NCBI GenBank assembly: GCA_028288085.1
Contig: JAQBOK010000353.1
Location: 1 to 37,502, forward strand
Length of the DNA stretch: 37,502 nucleotides
Direction: 5' to 3'
Source: Mucilaginibacter sp.
GTDB taxonomy: Bacteria; Bacteroidota; Bacteroidia; Sphingobacteriales; Sphingobacteriaceae
Of this stretch, positions 7,434-15,695 are shown piece by piece; the first letter of the stretch is position 1; every line of letters starts with the position of its first letter. Position numbers and translations under genes: made by a program. A model generated the notes under the pieces. The model saw only the letters and a list, made by a program, of their open reading frames with translations, had not been told where the DNA came from and did not search any database.

Positions 7434-9065
7434 TTAGGCTTCCGCAGGCAATTTAACGCCCTTGTCAAACAGACCGCTCAAACTGATGTCATCTTCCTGA
7501 GGAGGGTAAACCTCAATTCCGTGATCAAATACATCAAGGCCACCAAAACCGGCTTCGCCGTGTTCTTCCACACGCAATCTCCATGGATTTGGCAACTTAT
7601 TGATGACATACATCATTATTATAGTAACTACAAATACAGCTATTGCAATAGTAAAAGTACCTATAGCCTGTGCCTCGAGCACACTTGTTCCGCCACCGTA
7701 AAACAAACCGGTTACCGGTGCACTATTATCAGCACCTGTTGGACCTGTGGCGCCATATTGACCTGATGCGAATAAGCCAAGTGACAAAGTACCCCAGATT
7801 CCGCAAAATCCGTGTACAGATACTGCACCAACTGGATCGTCAATACGGAACCACTCAATTAAATACATGCCACCGAAAACAACAAGTCCGGCAACAGCTC
7901 CAAGTAAGCATGCTCCAAGTGGGCTAACCCAATAACAAGGGCAGGTAATGGCCACCAAACCGCCCAATACACCATTCAGCGTAAACCCTAAATCGAATTT
8001 GCCTTTTGTACCTCCCCACCATAAACCGGCTAACATAGCCAACATACCGCCTGTACATGCTGCCAGTGTTGTATTGGCGGCTATACGGCCAATTCCTTGC
8101 ATATCCATTGCAGAAAGGGAACTGCCTGGGTTAAATCCATACCATCCGAACCATAAGATAAATGTACCTACGGCGGCAACTAACATATTATGTCCCGGTG
8201 GCATGCCGCCTTTCTCTTTATCATCCCGTTTAAATATTCGTCCTAAGCGCGGCCCCAGTACTATGGCTCCGGCAAGCGAAGCTATACCACCAATAGTGTG
8301 TACTACTGTTGAACCTGCAAAGTCGCGGAAGCCCTGTCCTAATGAAGGAAGGAAGAAACCTTTGGCACCCATAGTAGCAAGGAAACCATCCGGACCCCAT
8401 GCCCAGTGACCTATTATCGGATAAATGAACCCAGTAATACCTATGCTGTAAAGAATATCGCCGCGGAAACTTGTACGACCTATCATCGCACCTGATACTA
8501 TAGTTGAGCAGGTATCAGCAAAAGCATATTGGAATATCCAGTGCGCTAAAATCGGGATTCCGGTTCCTTCATAAGTTGCAGGTGTATTTTGCAGGAAAAA
8601 CCAATTTGTAATTGTTTTACCATCAGCGCCAAGTCCGCCCCAACCAATAAAACCATTACCATGGCCAAACATAAATGCATAGCCAATAGCATAAAACAAT
8701 ATACCGCAAAGACAAGTGTCAAATATGCACTCCATTAAAACGTTTACCGTTTCACGTTTGCGGGCAAAACCTGCTTCAAGCATTACAAAGCCCGCCTGCA
8801 TTCCGAATACTAAAAATGCGGCAACCAATGTCCAAACAGTATTGATTGAATTGATCATTGATGTTTCCAGATCGGTTGGTTTTGCAGGGGCAGCAGCAGC
8901 ATGAGCCGCTGTTGGCAGCAATCCAGGGATGGTCATCATGGCTACTAATACAAGACCTAGCCCGATCATTTTTCCAGATAAAATGGTCGCTCCGAGCGCC
9001 CATTTTTCACGCGTCAGTTGTCGGAGGGAACTGAGCAAGTTGATTTTTGCGGATTTTACTTTCAT
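7434..9065 (-). CDS. amt: Ammonium transporter Amt
   Basis: This is an inner-membrane ammonium transporter of 543 residues. A long N-region and hydrophobic stretch ending AHA at about residues 54-56 look like a signal peptide, as in E. coli AmtB. About 11 membrane helices follow. The twin pore histidines are present, His256 (FAGSTVVHTIGG) and His418 (VSVHGFCGIWG), as are AFADTCSTIVSGAMIGR and the C-terminal GLDVFDHGIEVYPP that normally contacts a PII protein. The protein is over 100 residues longer than AmtB (about 428), from the N-region, an insertion around 430-465 rich in Gly/Ser/Thr, and the tail. No glnK/PII gene is adjacent. It is divergent from glnN across 555 bp, which suggests shared nitrogen control. 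Confidence 0.95.
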   Translation of the reverse strand: MKVKSAKINLLSSLRQLTREKWALGATILSGKMIGLGLVLVAMMTIPGLLPTAAHAAAAPAKPTDLETSMINSINTVWTLVAAFLVFGMQAGFVMLEAGFARKRETVNVLMECIFDTCLCGILFYAIGYAFMFGHGNGFIGWGGLGADGKTITNWFFLQNTPATYEGTGIPILAHWIFQYAFADTCSTIVSGAMIGRTSFRGDILYSIGITGFIYPIIGHWAWGPDGFLATMGAKGFFLPSLGQGFRDFAGSTVVHTIGGIASLAGAIVLGPRLGRIFKRDDKEKGGMPPGHNMLVAAVGTFILWFGWYGFNPGSSLSAMDMQGIGRIAANTTLAACTGGMLAMLAGLWWGGTKGKFDLGFTLNGVLGGLVAITCPCYWVSPLGACLLGAVAGLVVFGGMYLIEWFRIDDPVGAVSVHGFCGIWGTLSLGLFASGQYGATGPTGADNSAPVTGLFYGGGTSVLEAQAIGTFTIAIAVFVVTIIMMYVINKLPNPWRLRVEEHGEAGFGGLDVFDHGIEVYPPQEDDISLSGLFDKGVKLPAEA

Positions 9066-9620
9066 TGTTTGTTTAATTTAGTTTGATTGATATGAACGAT
9101 TTTAATGATATACGATAATAATTGGCAGTTAAATCAACAATTAATCTTTATTTGTTAATAGAATCATACATTTTTCTAGTTATTAATATGATTTTATTAA
9201 TTTTTCATGAAATTATGTATGTTTTTTTAAAAAAACAAGTTTTAGGCAGCTAAAATGTTATAAAAATTGAAAGAATTATGATAATTATAAAAAACACATT
9301 AAAATTAACGCAGATTTTACATTATTTTCAATAGTATAATCACCATAATATATTAGTTGCCATTTTTGAAATTACAAAAGATGCATTATTAATAAAAAAC
9401 TCCATTTTTCATTGACAATTTTCATGATTTTATTAAAATTACACACCTTAAATCTAATTTTTACTAAATAAGACTGCTTTAAATCCGTTTTATCCGACAA
9501 TTTTCAAAAATTAACATTAAAACACTCATATTTTTTTATTAACTATATATTTGTTTAACATTCTTCCTATTATAAAGGATAATTTTACTTTTGAACTTAA
9601 AGCTTATAACCCAATAAAGT
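9066..9620. promoter_or_regulatory. AT-rich divergent control region between amt and glnN
   Basis: This 555-bp stretch has no credible coding sequence and is visibly richer in A/T than its neighbours, with T-runs, A-runs and long AT stretches. It must hold the promoters for amt (leftward) and glnN (rightward). A glnN -7 box is clear (next entry). No TAnnTTTG box was found for amt on the minus strand, and no sigma-54 type GG/GC element was seen on either strand. The length is large for two simple promoters, so further regulatory sites are plausible but none is identified. Confidence 0.6.
9586..9593 (+). promoter_or_regulatory. glnN -7 box (TACTTTTG)
   Basis: TACTTTTG matches TAnnTTTG and lies 27 bases before the glnN ATG, predicting a leader of about 20 bases. 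A second match, TATATTTG, lies at 9546-9553 and may be an upstream start or provide a T-rich element. The -33 motif is weak. Confidence 0.55.
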
Positions 9621-11795
9621 ATGTCAAACATTCGATTTCAAGCTCTAAATGCTGTACTTAGCAGAACGATCCCGGAAGTGAAATTACCTTCAAACAAAAT
9701 CTCCGATTATTTCAACTCTAACGTTTTCGATAAAATAAAAATGAGAGAGTATCTCTCAAAAGAAGCATACCAGGTTGTTGCTAATTCAGTTGAAAGAGGA
9801 GAACCCATTCCGAGAGATATGGCCGAGCAGGTTGCATCAGTTATGAAATCATGGGCATTAAGTAAAAACGCTACTCATTATACTCATTGGTTTCAACCGC
9901 TTACAGGTACAACTGCCGAAAAGCACGATGCGTTTTTTGAACCAACAGCTGATGGCGGCGCGATTGAGGTTTTTTCTGGCGATGCCTTATCCCAGCAAGA
10001 ACCTGACGCTTCAAGTTTTCCAAGTGGTGGTATACGTAATACTTTTGAGGCAAGAGGGTATACTGCATGGGATCCCTCCTCTCCTGCATTTATAATGGGG
10101 CGTACTTTATGTATCCCCACAGTATTTGTTTCTTATACCGGCGAAGCGCTGGATTATAAGGTCCCCTTGTTAAAAGCGTTAAACACATTAGATAAAGCAG
10201 CTGTTGATGTATGCCATTATTTTGATAAAAGCATAGAAAAAGTTAATGCCTCATTGGGTATTGAGCAGGAATATTTTCTGGTGGATATAGCTTTATTTAA
10301 TGCACGCCCCGATCTTTACCTGACGGGACGAACCTTGTTTGGGCACATGTCTGCCAAAAACCAGCAATTGGAAGATCATTATTTTGGTTCGATTCCCGAG
10401 CGGGTGTATGCATTCATGCAGGATATGGAAACCGAAGCACTTCAACTGGGCATCCCTTTAAAGACACGCCATAATGAGGTGGCGCCTTCCCAGTTTGAGT
10501 GTGCTCCTATATATGAAGAGATCAACCTCGCCATAGATCATAACCAGTTGTTAATGGATATTATGGATAGGGTTGCCAAACGACATAACTTTAAAGTACT
10601 GCTTCACGAAAAACCATATGCCGGCATCAACGGCTCAGGCAAGCACAATAACTGGTCAATGATTACCAATACTGGTAGGAATTTGTTATCGCCAGGCAAA
10701 ACTCCAAAAAACAACCTGATGTTTCTTGCCTTTTTTGTTAATACCATAAGAGCGGTATATGAACATGCCGACTTATTAAGGGCATCCATAGCATCAGTAA
10801 ATAACGACCATCGTTTGGGAGCCAATGAAGCCCCCCCCGCTATTATATCTATTTTTCTGGGTAGCCAGTTGAGTGATGTGCTTGATGAGATTGAAACTTC
10901 AAGAATCAGCAAAAAAATAAAAGATGATGCATTATTATGGCAGGGAATTCCTAAAATACCTCAAATTTTAAAGGATAATACCGATCGTAACCGTACTTCG
11001 CCATTTGCCTTTACCGGCAATAAATTTGAACTCCGGGCTGTAGGCTCCTCAGCCAACTCTGCTGGCCCTATGACCATTTTGAACATGATAGTAGCCGATC
11101 AGTTGAAAAAGTTCAAATACGATGTAGATAAATTGATCAAAAAAGGCGAAAAGAAGGACGTTGCGCTGCTAATTGTTATCAAAAAGTATATTAAAGAGTC
11201 TAAAAACATACGTTTTGAAGGCAATGGATATAGTGATGAGTGGGAAAAAGAAGCAGAGGCCAGGGGATTGTCGAACTTTAAAACCACCCCAAAGGCCCTT
11301 GATGCCTTACTTTCTGAAAAATCAGCCATCTTGTTTGAGGAAACAGGAGTATTTAGCAAAAGGGAAGGGCATGCCCGCCATGAAATTTTATTAGAAAGTT
11401 TTTATAAGAAATTACAGATAGAGGCCAGGGTAATTGGCGAGATGGTAACCAATGTGATCATACCATCGGCCATTACATATCAGAGCAAACTGGTTGAAAA
11501 CGTGAAAGGCCTGAAAGATATCGGCATGAATGAATCGACATATACGGCACAATTGGATATCATCAATAAAATAGCCGAGCACGTTAATTTCATCAAATCA
11601 AATGTTGAAGAAATGATCAGCGAACGCAAAAAGGCAAATATAATTGAAGACATACGCGAAAAGGCGTTAGAATATGATGAAAAGGTAAAAACGTACTTCG
11701 ATCCGATCCGCTATCATGTAGATAAACTGGAACAATTGGTTGATGATTCAATATGGCCTTTACCAAAATTCCGCGAATTACTTTTTATTAAATAA
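9621..11795 (+). CDS. glnN: Glutamine synthetase type III (GlnN)
   Basis: This 724-residue enzyme makes glutamine from glutamate, ammonium and ATP in the cytosol. Length and motifs are those of type III glutamine synthetases: THWFQPLTG near the N-terminus, EQEYFLVD (metal-binding glutamates), RHNEVAPSQFE, GINGSGKHNNWS, and the type signature DHRLGANEAPPAI at about 395-407. The long C-terminal segment is the usual type III extension. The start ATG at 9621 fits the -7 box just upstream. It is divergent from amt, placing ammonium uptake and fixation side by side, and it ends in a strong stem-loop. It is complete and shows no odd residue. Confidence 0.97.
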   Translation: MSNIRFQALNAVLSRTIPEVKLPSNKISDYFNSNVFDKIKMREYLSKEAYQVVANSVERGEPIPRDMAEQVASVMKSWALSKNATHYTHWFQPLTGTTAEKHDAFFEPTADGGAIEVFSGDALSQQEPDASSFPSGGIRNTFEARGYTAWDPSSPAFIMGRTLCIPTVFVSYTGEALDYKVPLLKALNTLDKAAVDVCHYFDKSIEKVNASLGIEQEYFLVDIALFNARPDLYLTGRTLFGHMSAKNQQLEDHYFGSIPERVYAFMQDMETEALQLGIPLKTRHNEVAPSQFECAPIYEEINLAIDHNQLLMDIMDRVAKRHNFKVLLHEKPYAGINGSGKHNNWSMITNTGRNLLSPGKTPKNNLMFLAFFVNTIRAVYEHADLLRASIASVNNDHRLGANEAPPAIISIFLGSQLSDVLDEIETSRISKKIKDDALLWQGIPKIPQILKDNTDRNRTSPFAFTGNKFELRAVGSSANSAGPMTILNMIVADQLKKFKYDVDKLIKKGEKKDVALLIVIKKYIKESKNIRFEGNGYSDEWEKEAEARGLSNFKTTPKALDALLSEKSAILFEETGVFSKREGHARHEILLESFYKKLQIEARVIGEMVTNVIIPSAITYQSKLVENVKGLKDIGMNESTYTAQLDIINKIAEHVNFIKSNVEEMISERKKANIIEDIREKALEYDEKVKTYFDPIRYHVDKLEQLVDDSIWPLPKFRELLFIK

Positions 11796-11801
11796 TATTT
11801 T

Positions 11802-11834
11802 AATAGCGACCTTGTGCTATACAGGGTCGCTATT
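11802..11834 (+). terminator. glnN terminator, shared with the 3' end of the ClC gene
   Basis: A perfect 10-bp stem (AATAGCGACC / GGTCGCTATT) with a 13-base loop is followed by ACTGTTTTT on the plus strand. The ClC stop codon (11817-11819, minus strand) lies inside the loop, so the rightward arm is the end of the ClC coding sequence. On the minus strand it is followed by A-rich DNA, making it a poorer terminator in that direction. Confidence 0.8.
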
Positions 11835-13229
11835 ACTGTTTTTAATATCTTCCTGCACTTTAAGACCTTTTTCCAATTGTTCTTCTTCGTTCAAATCACG
11901 GATATATTGAACCTTAAGGTGATCATATAATGAATGTTTATCTATTAGTATAGATACCAAACTGGCAACCATTCCCGCTAAAATCAAGTGGAAGATAACA
12001 TTATGACGATCTGTCATCTCAAGCACCAATATAGCCGAAGTGAACGGCGACCTGGTAACACCGGTTAAAAACCCCACCATGCCTGATAAAACAAGTAAAT
12101 TAGTATTGGTGTCAGAAAGGTGAAACCAACCTGAAACCAGTGAGCCCACACTTGCTCCTGCCCCCAATGCCGGTGCAAAAATACCTCCCGCTGCACCCGT
12201 TGTGAATGATAACAAAGGCCCCAATATTCTCAATAATGGCGTATACCACAAGGAGTATTTATTTGATGTAAACAACACCCTCTGCATCACATCTTTTCCC
12301 GACCCTAAGATGCCATAATCTACAAAAAATGCAAACCCAGCCAATATCAGCGCACATGATACCACATATATAACATGCTCACGATTATATTTGAATTTCG
12401 ATTTCCATCTCAATATCGCCAATATAATTTTAGACATACCGCTCCCCAATAAGCCCGAAATAATTGCGACAAGCACTACTCCTAAAAAAATGAATCCTGA
12501 CAGGTCACCCATTTTAGGGTAACCGAGATATAGATATGGCCCTAATATTCCCTGGGCTGTTAAACCGGCAATAATAACGGATGAAAAAATAGCTGTTTTA
12601 AAGTAACTGAAATGCGTTTTGGTGAGCTCTTCTATCGCAAATACAATTCCGCCAAGTGGCGTATTAAATGCAGCTGCCAGCCCTGCCGCGGCCCCCGTAA
12701 TGATCATATTCCTTTTAGCAACTTTTGGCCACCAGGCAGGCAAAATCTGGTTTACCTTTCTAAAAACAGATGCAGCTATCTGGATTGTTGGTCCTTCCCT
12801 GCCTATCGCACCGCCGCCAACAGCCATTACAAGGCTTGATAACACTTTGAACAGTATTATTCTTATGCTCAAGAGTTTATTTACCTTCTGATCTGTTTTA
12901 GGGTTTGTTATTTCTATAGCAGCCATAACCTGTGGTATACCGCTACCCCTTGAATAAGGGGCATAACGCTTAACTAACCACCACGAAACGACAAAACAAA
13001 CGGGCGTTAAAATAAACAGCAGCCATTCATGCTGATGAAAAATAAAGCTGGTAAGTTCTTCGGCCTTTAAAAAAAGCCTGGTATAAATCACAGCTATCAG
13101 ACCGGTAACAACCGAAGCTATCCAAAAAGGGATTGCCTGCAGCAGATTCTTTTTTAATTCTTCATTATTGATCCGGTCAAATGAGTGTTTTAAATGCAGG
13201 CGTACTTTAGAGACAGCAGTATTTAACAT
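11817..13229 (-). CDS. ClC-family H+/Cl- exchange transporter
   Basis: This is a 470-residue inner-membrane protein with the three ClC selectivity motifs: GSGIPQ at 95-100, GREGPT at 143-148 and GGIFAP at 348-353. The gating glutamate is Glu145. A glutamate pair at 200-201 (FAIEEL) aligns with Glu202/203 of E. coli ClcA, the proton glutamate, so an exchanger is more likely than a channel. No CBS domain follows. The gene is divergent from purM with 71 bases between them, and has a TACTTTTG box on the minus strand at 13249-13256. The stop codon falls within the glnN terminator. The role (acid or ionic stress) is inferred from the family. Confidence 0.93.
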   Translation of the reverse strand: MLNTAVSKVRLHLKHSFDRINNEELKKNLLQAIPFWIASVVTGLIAVIYTRLFLKAEELTSFIFHQHEWLLFILTPVCFVVSWWLVKRYAPYSRGSGIPQVMAAIEITNPKTDQKVNKLLSIRIILFKVLSSLVMAVGGGAIGREGPTIQIAASVFRKVNQILPAWWPKVAKRNMIITGAAAGLAAAFNTPLGGIVFAIEELTKTHFSYFKTAIFSSVIIAGLTAQGILGPYLYLGYPKMGDLSGFIFLGVVLVAIISGLLGSGMSKIILAILRWKSKFKYNREHVIYVVSCALILAGFAFFVDYGILGSGKDVMQRVLFTSNKYSLWYTPLLRILGPLLSFTTGAAGGIFAPALGAGASVGSLVSGWFHLSDTNTNLLVLSGMVGFLTGVTRSPFTSAILVLEMTDRHNVIFHLILAGMVASLVSILIDKHSLYDHLKVQYIRDLNEEEQLEKGLKVQEDIKNSNSDPV

Positions 13230-13248
13230 AGATAATAGGTGAGAATTG

Positions 13249-13256
13249 CAAAAGTA
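13249..13256 (-). promoter_or_regulatory. ClC gene -7 box (TACTTTTG)
   Basis: The minus strand reads TACTTTTG, a TAnnTTTG match, 20 bases before the ClC start codon; the predicted transcript leader is about 10-15 bases. No -33 TTTG at the expected distance was seen. Confidence 0.5.
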
Positions 13257-13289
13257 ACGGTTTTGGCATTCTAAACTATTATTAAGCAG

Positions 13290-13297
13290 TATATTTG
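13290..13297 (+). promoter_or_regulatory. purM -7 box (TATATTTG), 3 bases before the ATG
   Basis: TATATTTG exactly matches TAnnTTTG and ends 3 bases before the purM ATG at 13301. A TTTG at 13262-13265 stands 24 bases upstream, slightly beyond the usual spacing. Since Bacteroidota transcripts begin only a few bases after the -7 box, the mRNA would start at or beside the A of the start codon. Confidence 0.6.
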
Positions 13298-13300
13298 CCC

Positions 13301-14479
13301 ATGATTTCTTCGCAAAGATACGATCAGAGAGGTGTATCAGCCTCTAAAGATGATGTACATAATGCTATCAAAAACATTGATAAGGGTATTTTTCCAAAAG
13401 CATTTTGCAAAATTGTCCCCGATATTTTAAATAACGACCCTGGTTACTGCAACATTATGCATGCAGATGGGGCCGGAACAAAATCGGCTCTCGCTTACAG
13501 TTATTGGAAGGAAACCGGCGATATATCCGTTTGGCGGGGAATAGCCCAGGATGCTATTATTATGAACCTTGATGACCTGCTTTGCATAGGTGCCATTGAT
13601 AATATTCTCCTTTCTTCAACTATCGGCCGCAATAAAAATCTAATTCCCGGTGAAGTGATAGCCGCCATTATAAACGGAACTGAGGAGATATTGGCCGAAT
13701 TGCGGGATGCTGGAATTGGCATTTATTCTACCGGTGGTGAAACTGCCGATGTTGGTGACCTGGTGCGTACTATAATAGTTGACTCGACAGTAACGTGTCG
13801 CATGAAACGCGAAGACGTTATATCTAACGACCGTATCCGGCCCGGGGATGTTATTGTTGGCCTGGCATCATACGGAAAGGCTAATTATGAAAAAGAATAT
13901 AATGGGGGAATGGGTTCAAATGGTTTAACCTCGGCCCGGCACGACGTATTTAACAAAAGCGTTGCTGATAAATATCCTGAAAGCTACGATCATGCGGTCC
14001 CTTATGATCTTGTATTTTCGGGAACTAAAAATTTAACCGACATGATTGATATCGGAAACGGAAATTCAATTGAGGCAGGTAAATTGGTACTTTCCCCAAC
14101 CCGCACCTATGCCCCGATTATTAAAAATATTTTGGATAGTTACAGGAGTCAAATACATGGAATGGTGCACTGTAGCGGAGGCGCTCAAACCAAGGTGCTT
14201 CATTTTATAGATAATCTTCATATTATAAAGGATAACTTATTTCCTGTTCCGCCATTATTTAAACTGATACAGGAAGAGTCCAAAACAAGCTGGCACGAAA
14301 TGTATAAGGTATTTAATATGGGCCACCGTATGGAATTATATGTACCGGAAGAAATTGCCGGCGATCTAATAAAGATATCCCAGAGCTTTGGTGTTGAGGC
14401 TCAAATCATTGGGCGGGTTGAAACTGCAGAGCATAAGCAAGTAACTGTACGGTCTGAATTTGGGGAATTTATATATTAG
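13301..14479 (+). CDS. purM: Phosphoribosylformylglycinamidine cyclo-ligase (PurM), Bacteroidota type
   Basis: PurM converts FGAM and ATP to AIR, the step after PurL in purine synthesis. The 392-residue protein shows the AIR synthase fold: HADGAGTKSALAYSYW (metal/nucleotide loop, about 54-69), QDAIIMNLDDLLCIGA, STGGETADVGD, RPGDVIVGLASYG, and the C-terminal domain with HCSGGAQTK and VFNMGHRMELYV. It is longer than E. coli PurM (about 345), as is usual in this phylum. The frame can be read from a TTG at 13295, but that codon lies inside the -7 box, so the ATG at 13301 (MISSQRYDQRG) is preferred. It ends before a strong bidirectional terminator. Confidence 0.93.
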   Translation: MISSQRYDQRGVSASKDDVHNAIKNIDKGIFPKAFCKIVPDILNNDPGYCNIMHADGAGTKSALAYSYWKETGDISVWRGIAQDAIIMNLDDLLCIGAIDNILLSSTIGRNKNLIPGEVIAAIINGTEEILAELRDAGIGIYSTGGETADVGDLVRTIIVDSTVTCRMKREDVISNDRIRPGDVIVGLASYGKANYEKEYNGGMGSNGLTSARHDVFNKSVADKYPESYDHAVPYDLVFSGTKNLTDMIDIGNGNSIEAGKLVLSPTRTYAPIIKNILDSYRSQIHGMVHCSGGAQTKVLHFIDNLHIIKDNLFPVPPLFKLIQEESKTSWHEMYKVFNMGHRMELYVPEEIAGDLIKISQSFGVEAQIIGRVETAEHKQVTVRSEFGEFIY

Positions 14480-14500
14480 TCACAAACTAAGTCTTAAAAC

Positions 14501-14531
14501 AAAAGCGGCCCTGATATTCGGGGCCGCTTTT
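14501..14531. terminator. Bidirectional terminator between purM and the lipoprotein gene
   Basis: Perfect 11-base arms AAAAGCGGCCC / GGGCCGCTTTT enclose a 9-base loop, with GTTTTT after it on the plus strand and TGTTTTAAG after it on the minus strand. It closes purM and also the leftward receptor-lipoprotein unit. Confidence 0.9.
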
Positions 14532-14562
14532 GTTTTTCAATATTTGCAGTGTTAGAAGTTTG

Positions 14563-15675
14563 TTAGTGTGCAACCCATGCTGTACCATTGTACTGGAAAG
14601 TAAGCGTGGTTAGAACATCGGCCCCACCTGTATAATTCAAGTAAGTAATTTTATAATTTACATTTGGCGTAGGCGTTGGGAAATCGGTAGTTAATACCAG
14701 GATCATTGCACTTTGAACATCAGCAGCAAGCCAGCCTGAAAAATCACCATATTGGCCAAGATTCGTTCTTTGAGCCGCAGTTCCTATACTTGATGCAGCA
14801 ATAAGTTTGGTATCAATAGCTTTTAACGTATAATAAACAGTTGGGTCTGCTATCCAGGTTCCATTGGTCCTTAAAAACCCTAGTGTACTTGTTCCTGTCA
14901 TTACCCAATTAGTACCATTATATATAAGTGTTAAAACTCTCTGAGAAGTAATTTTAGTACTACTGTAATAATTAAAACTCACATATTTAATATCACCGGA
15001 TTTAGCGATAGGCGAAACCGTCAGATCGGCCTTTAAAATAGCATTAAAATAGGCAAGCAAATTAGCGTCGTCTGTAGAAGTAAACTGATTAAAGCCCCCT
15101 CGCCCCACTGAAGCGTATTGCGCAGGTGTTATCATATATATTTGCTGCCACGCGCCGCCCAAATACAAATATGAATAGGTTTGCACTGTGGTAGTTCCAC
15201 TATAATAGTTAAAGGTAAGTACCTCGAGTTGATTATCAACAGGAGCCAGATATTTATAAGGCAGCCAGTTAAGTATCTGCGCTGAACTAAAATCGGTAAA
15301 CTTGTTATTCGGCAATAGCAAATAATCGGCGTTAGTAAGCGTGTAAGCTACATCTTTGTAAACACTATCAGCCAGTTTGATCTGTGTAGTGAAAGTTATA
15401 TTGGCATTTGATCCGTTACCAACCTGCGGGTATTTTGAATTCAAAATAGTTGGGATGTACATTTTCGCATCAGCTTGCGTTCTGAAACTATGTGTATAAT
15501 GTGCATAAACCGAAGTGTCTAAAAGTGAAAAGTCTGTTGTTGCTAAATTGTAGGTAATAGTTTGTGCAGGTAACGGAGCTTCATCAAGTTGCTTGTACGT
15601 GCTATCTAATGGGTGGCAAGCGGCAAAAGCAATAGCTGTTGCAACAAATGCAAATAAATAATATATCTTTTTCAT
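14563..15675 (-). CDS. Lipoprotein with repeated modules, paired with a TonB-dependent receptor
   Basis: This 370-residue protein has a lipoprotein signal (lipobox AFAAC, lipidated Cys20). I do not recognise a named family. The mature part appears to consist of about four diverged copies of one module. Each begins with an aromatic-rich segment (DYLLLPNNKFTDFSS at 117; QYASVGRGGFNQFTS at 186; RTNLGQYGDFSGW at 303), followed by a helix and V-x-F/Y-x-YY-(S/T)-(G/S), and closes with LIYNGTNWV or QYNGTAWV. A first, weaker copy spans about 45-97. The gene is 20 bases after the TonB-dependent receptor gene on the same strand, so the two are one operon and the protein may be its surface partner. It does not look like SusD. 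Substrate unknown. Confidence 0.8.
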   Translation of the reverse strand: MKKIYYLFAFVATAIAFAACHPLDSTYKQLDEAPLPAQTITYNLATTDFSLLDTSVYAHYTHSFRTQADAKMYIPTILNSKYPQVGNGSNANITFTTQIKLADSVYKDVAYTLTNADYLLLPNNKFTDFSSAQILNWLPYKYLAPVDNQLEVLTFNYYSGTTTVQTYSYLYLGGAWQQIYMITPAQYASVGRGGFNQFTSTDDANLLAYFNAILKADLTVSPIAKSGDIKYVSFNYYSSTKITSQRVLTLIYNGTNWVMTGTSTLGFLRTNGTWIADPTVYYTLKAIDTKLIAASSIGTAAQRTNLGQYGDFSGWLAADVQSAMILVLTTDFPTPTPNVNYKITYLNYTGGADVLTTLTFQYNGTAWVAH

Positions 15676-15695
15676 AAAAACTCTTTTAAAGCTTA

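Noticed and set aside
7948-8409. 153-residue open frame opposite amt
   Set aside because: It lies wholly antisense to a conserved gene, its composition follows the amt codon pattern, and it has no promoter or family features.
9066-9620. Sigma-54 type promoter for amt or glnN
   Set aside because: TTGGCAG and TTGCC words occur, but no GG/GC pair at the required spacing was found on either strand.
13295-13300. TTG start for purM six bases before the ATG
   Set aside because: The codon is part of the TATATTTG promoter box; the ATG at 13301 fits better.
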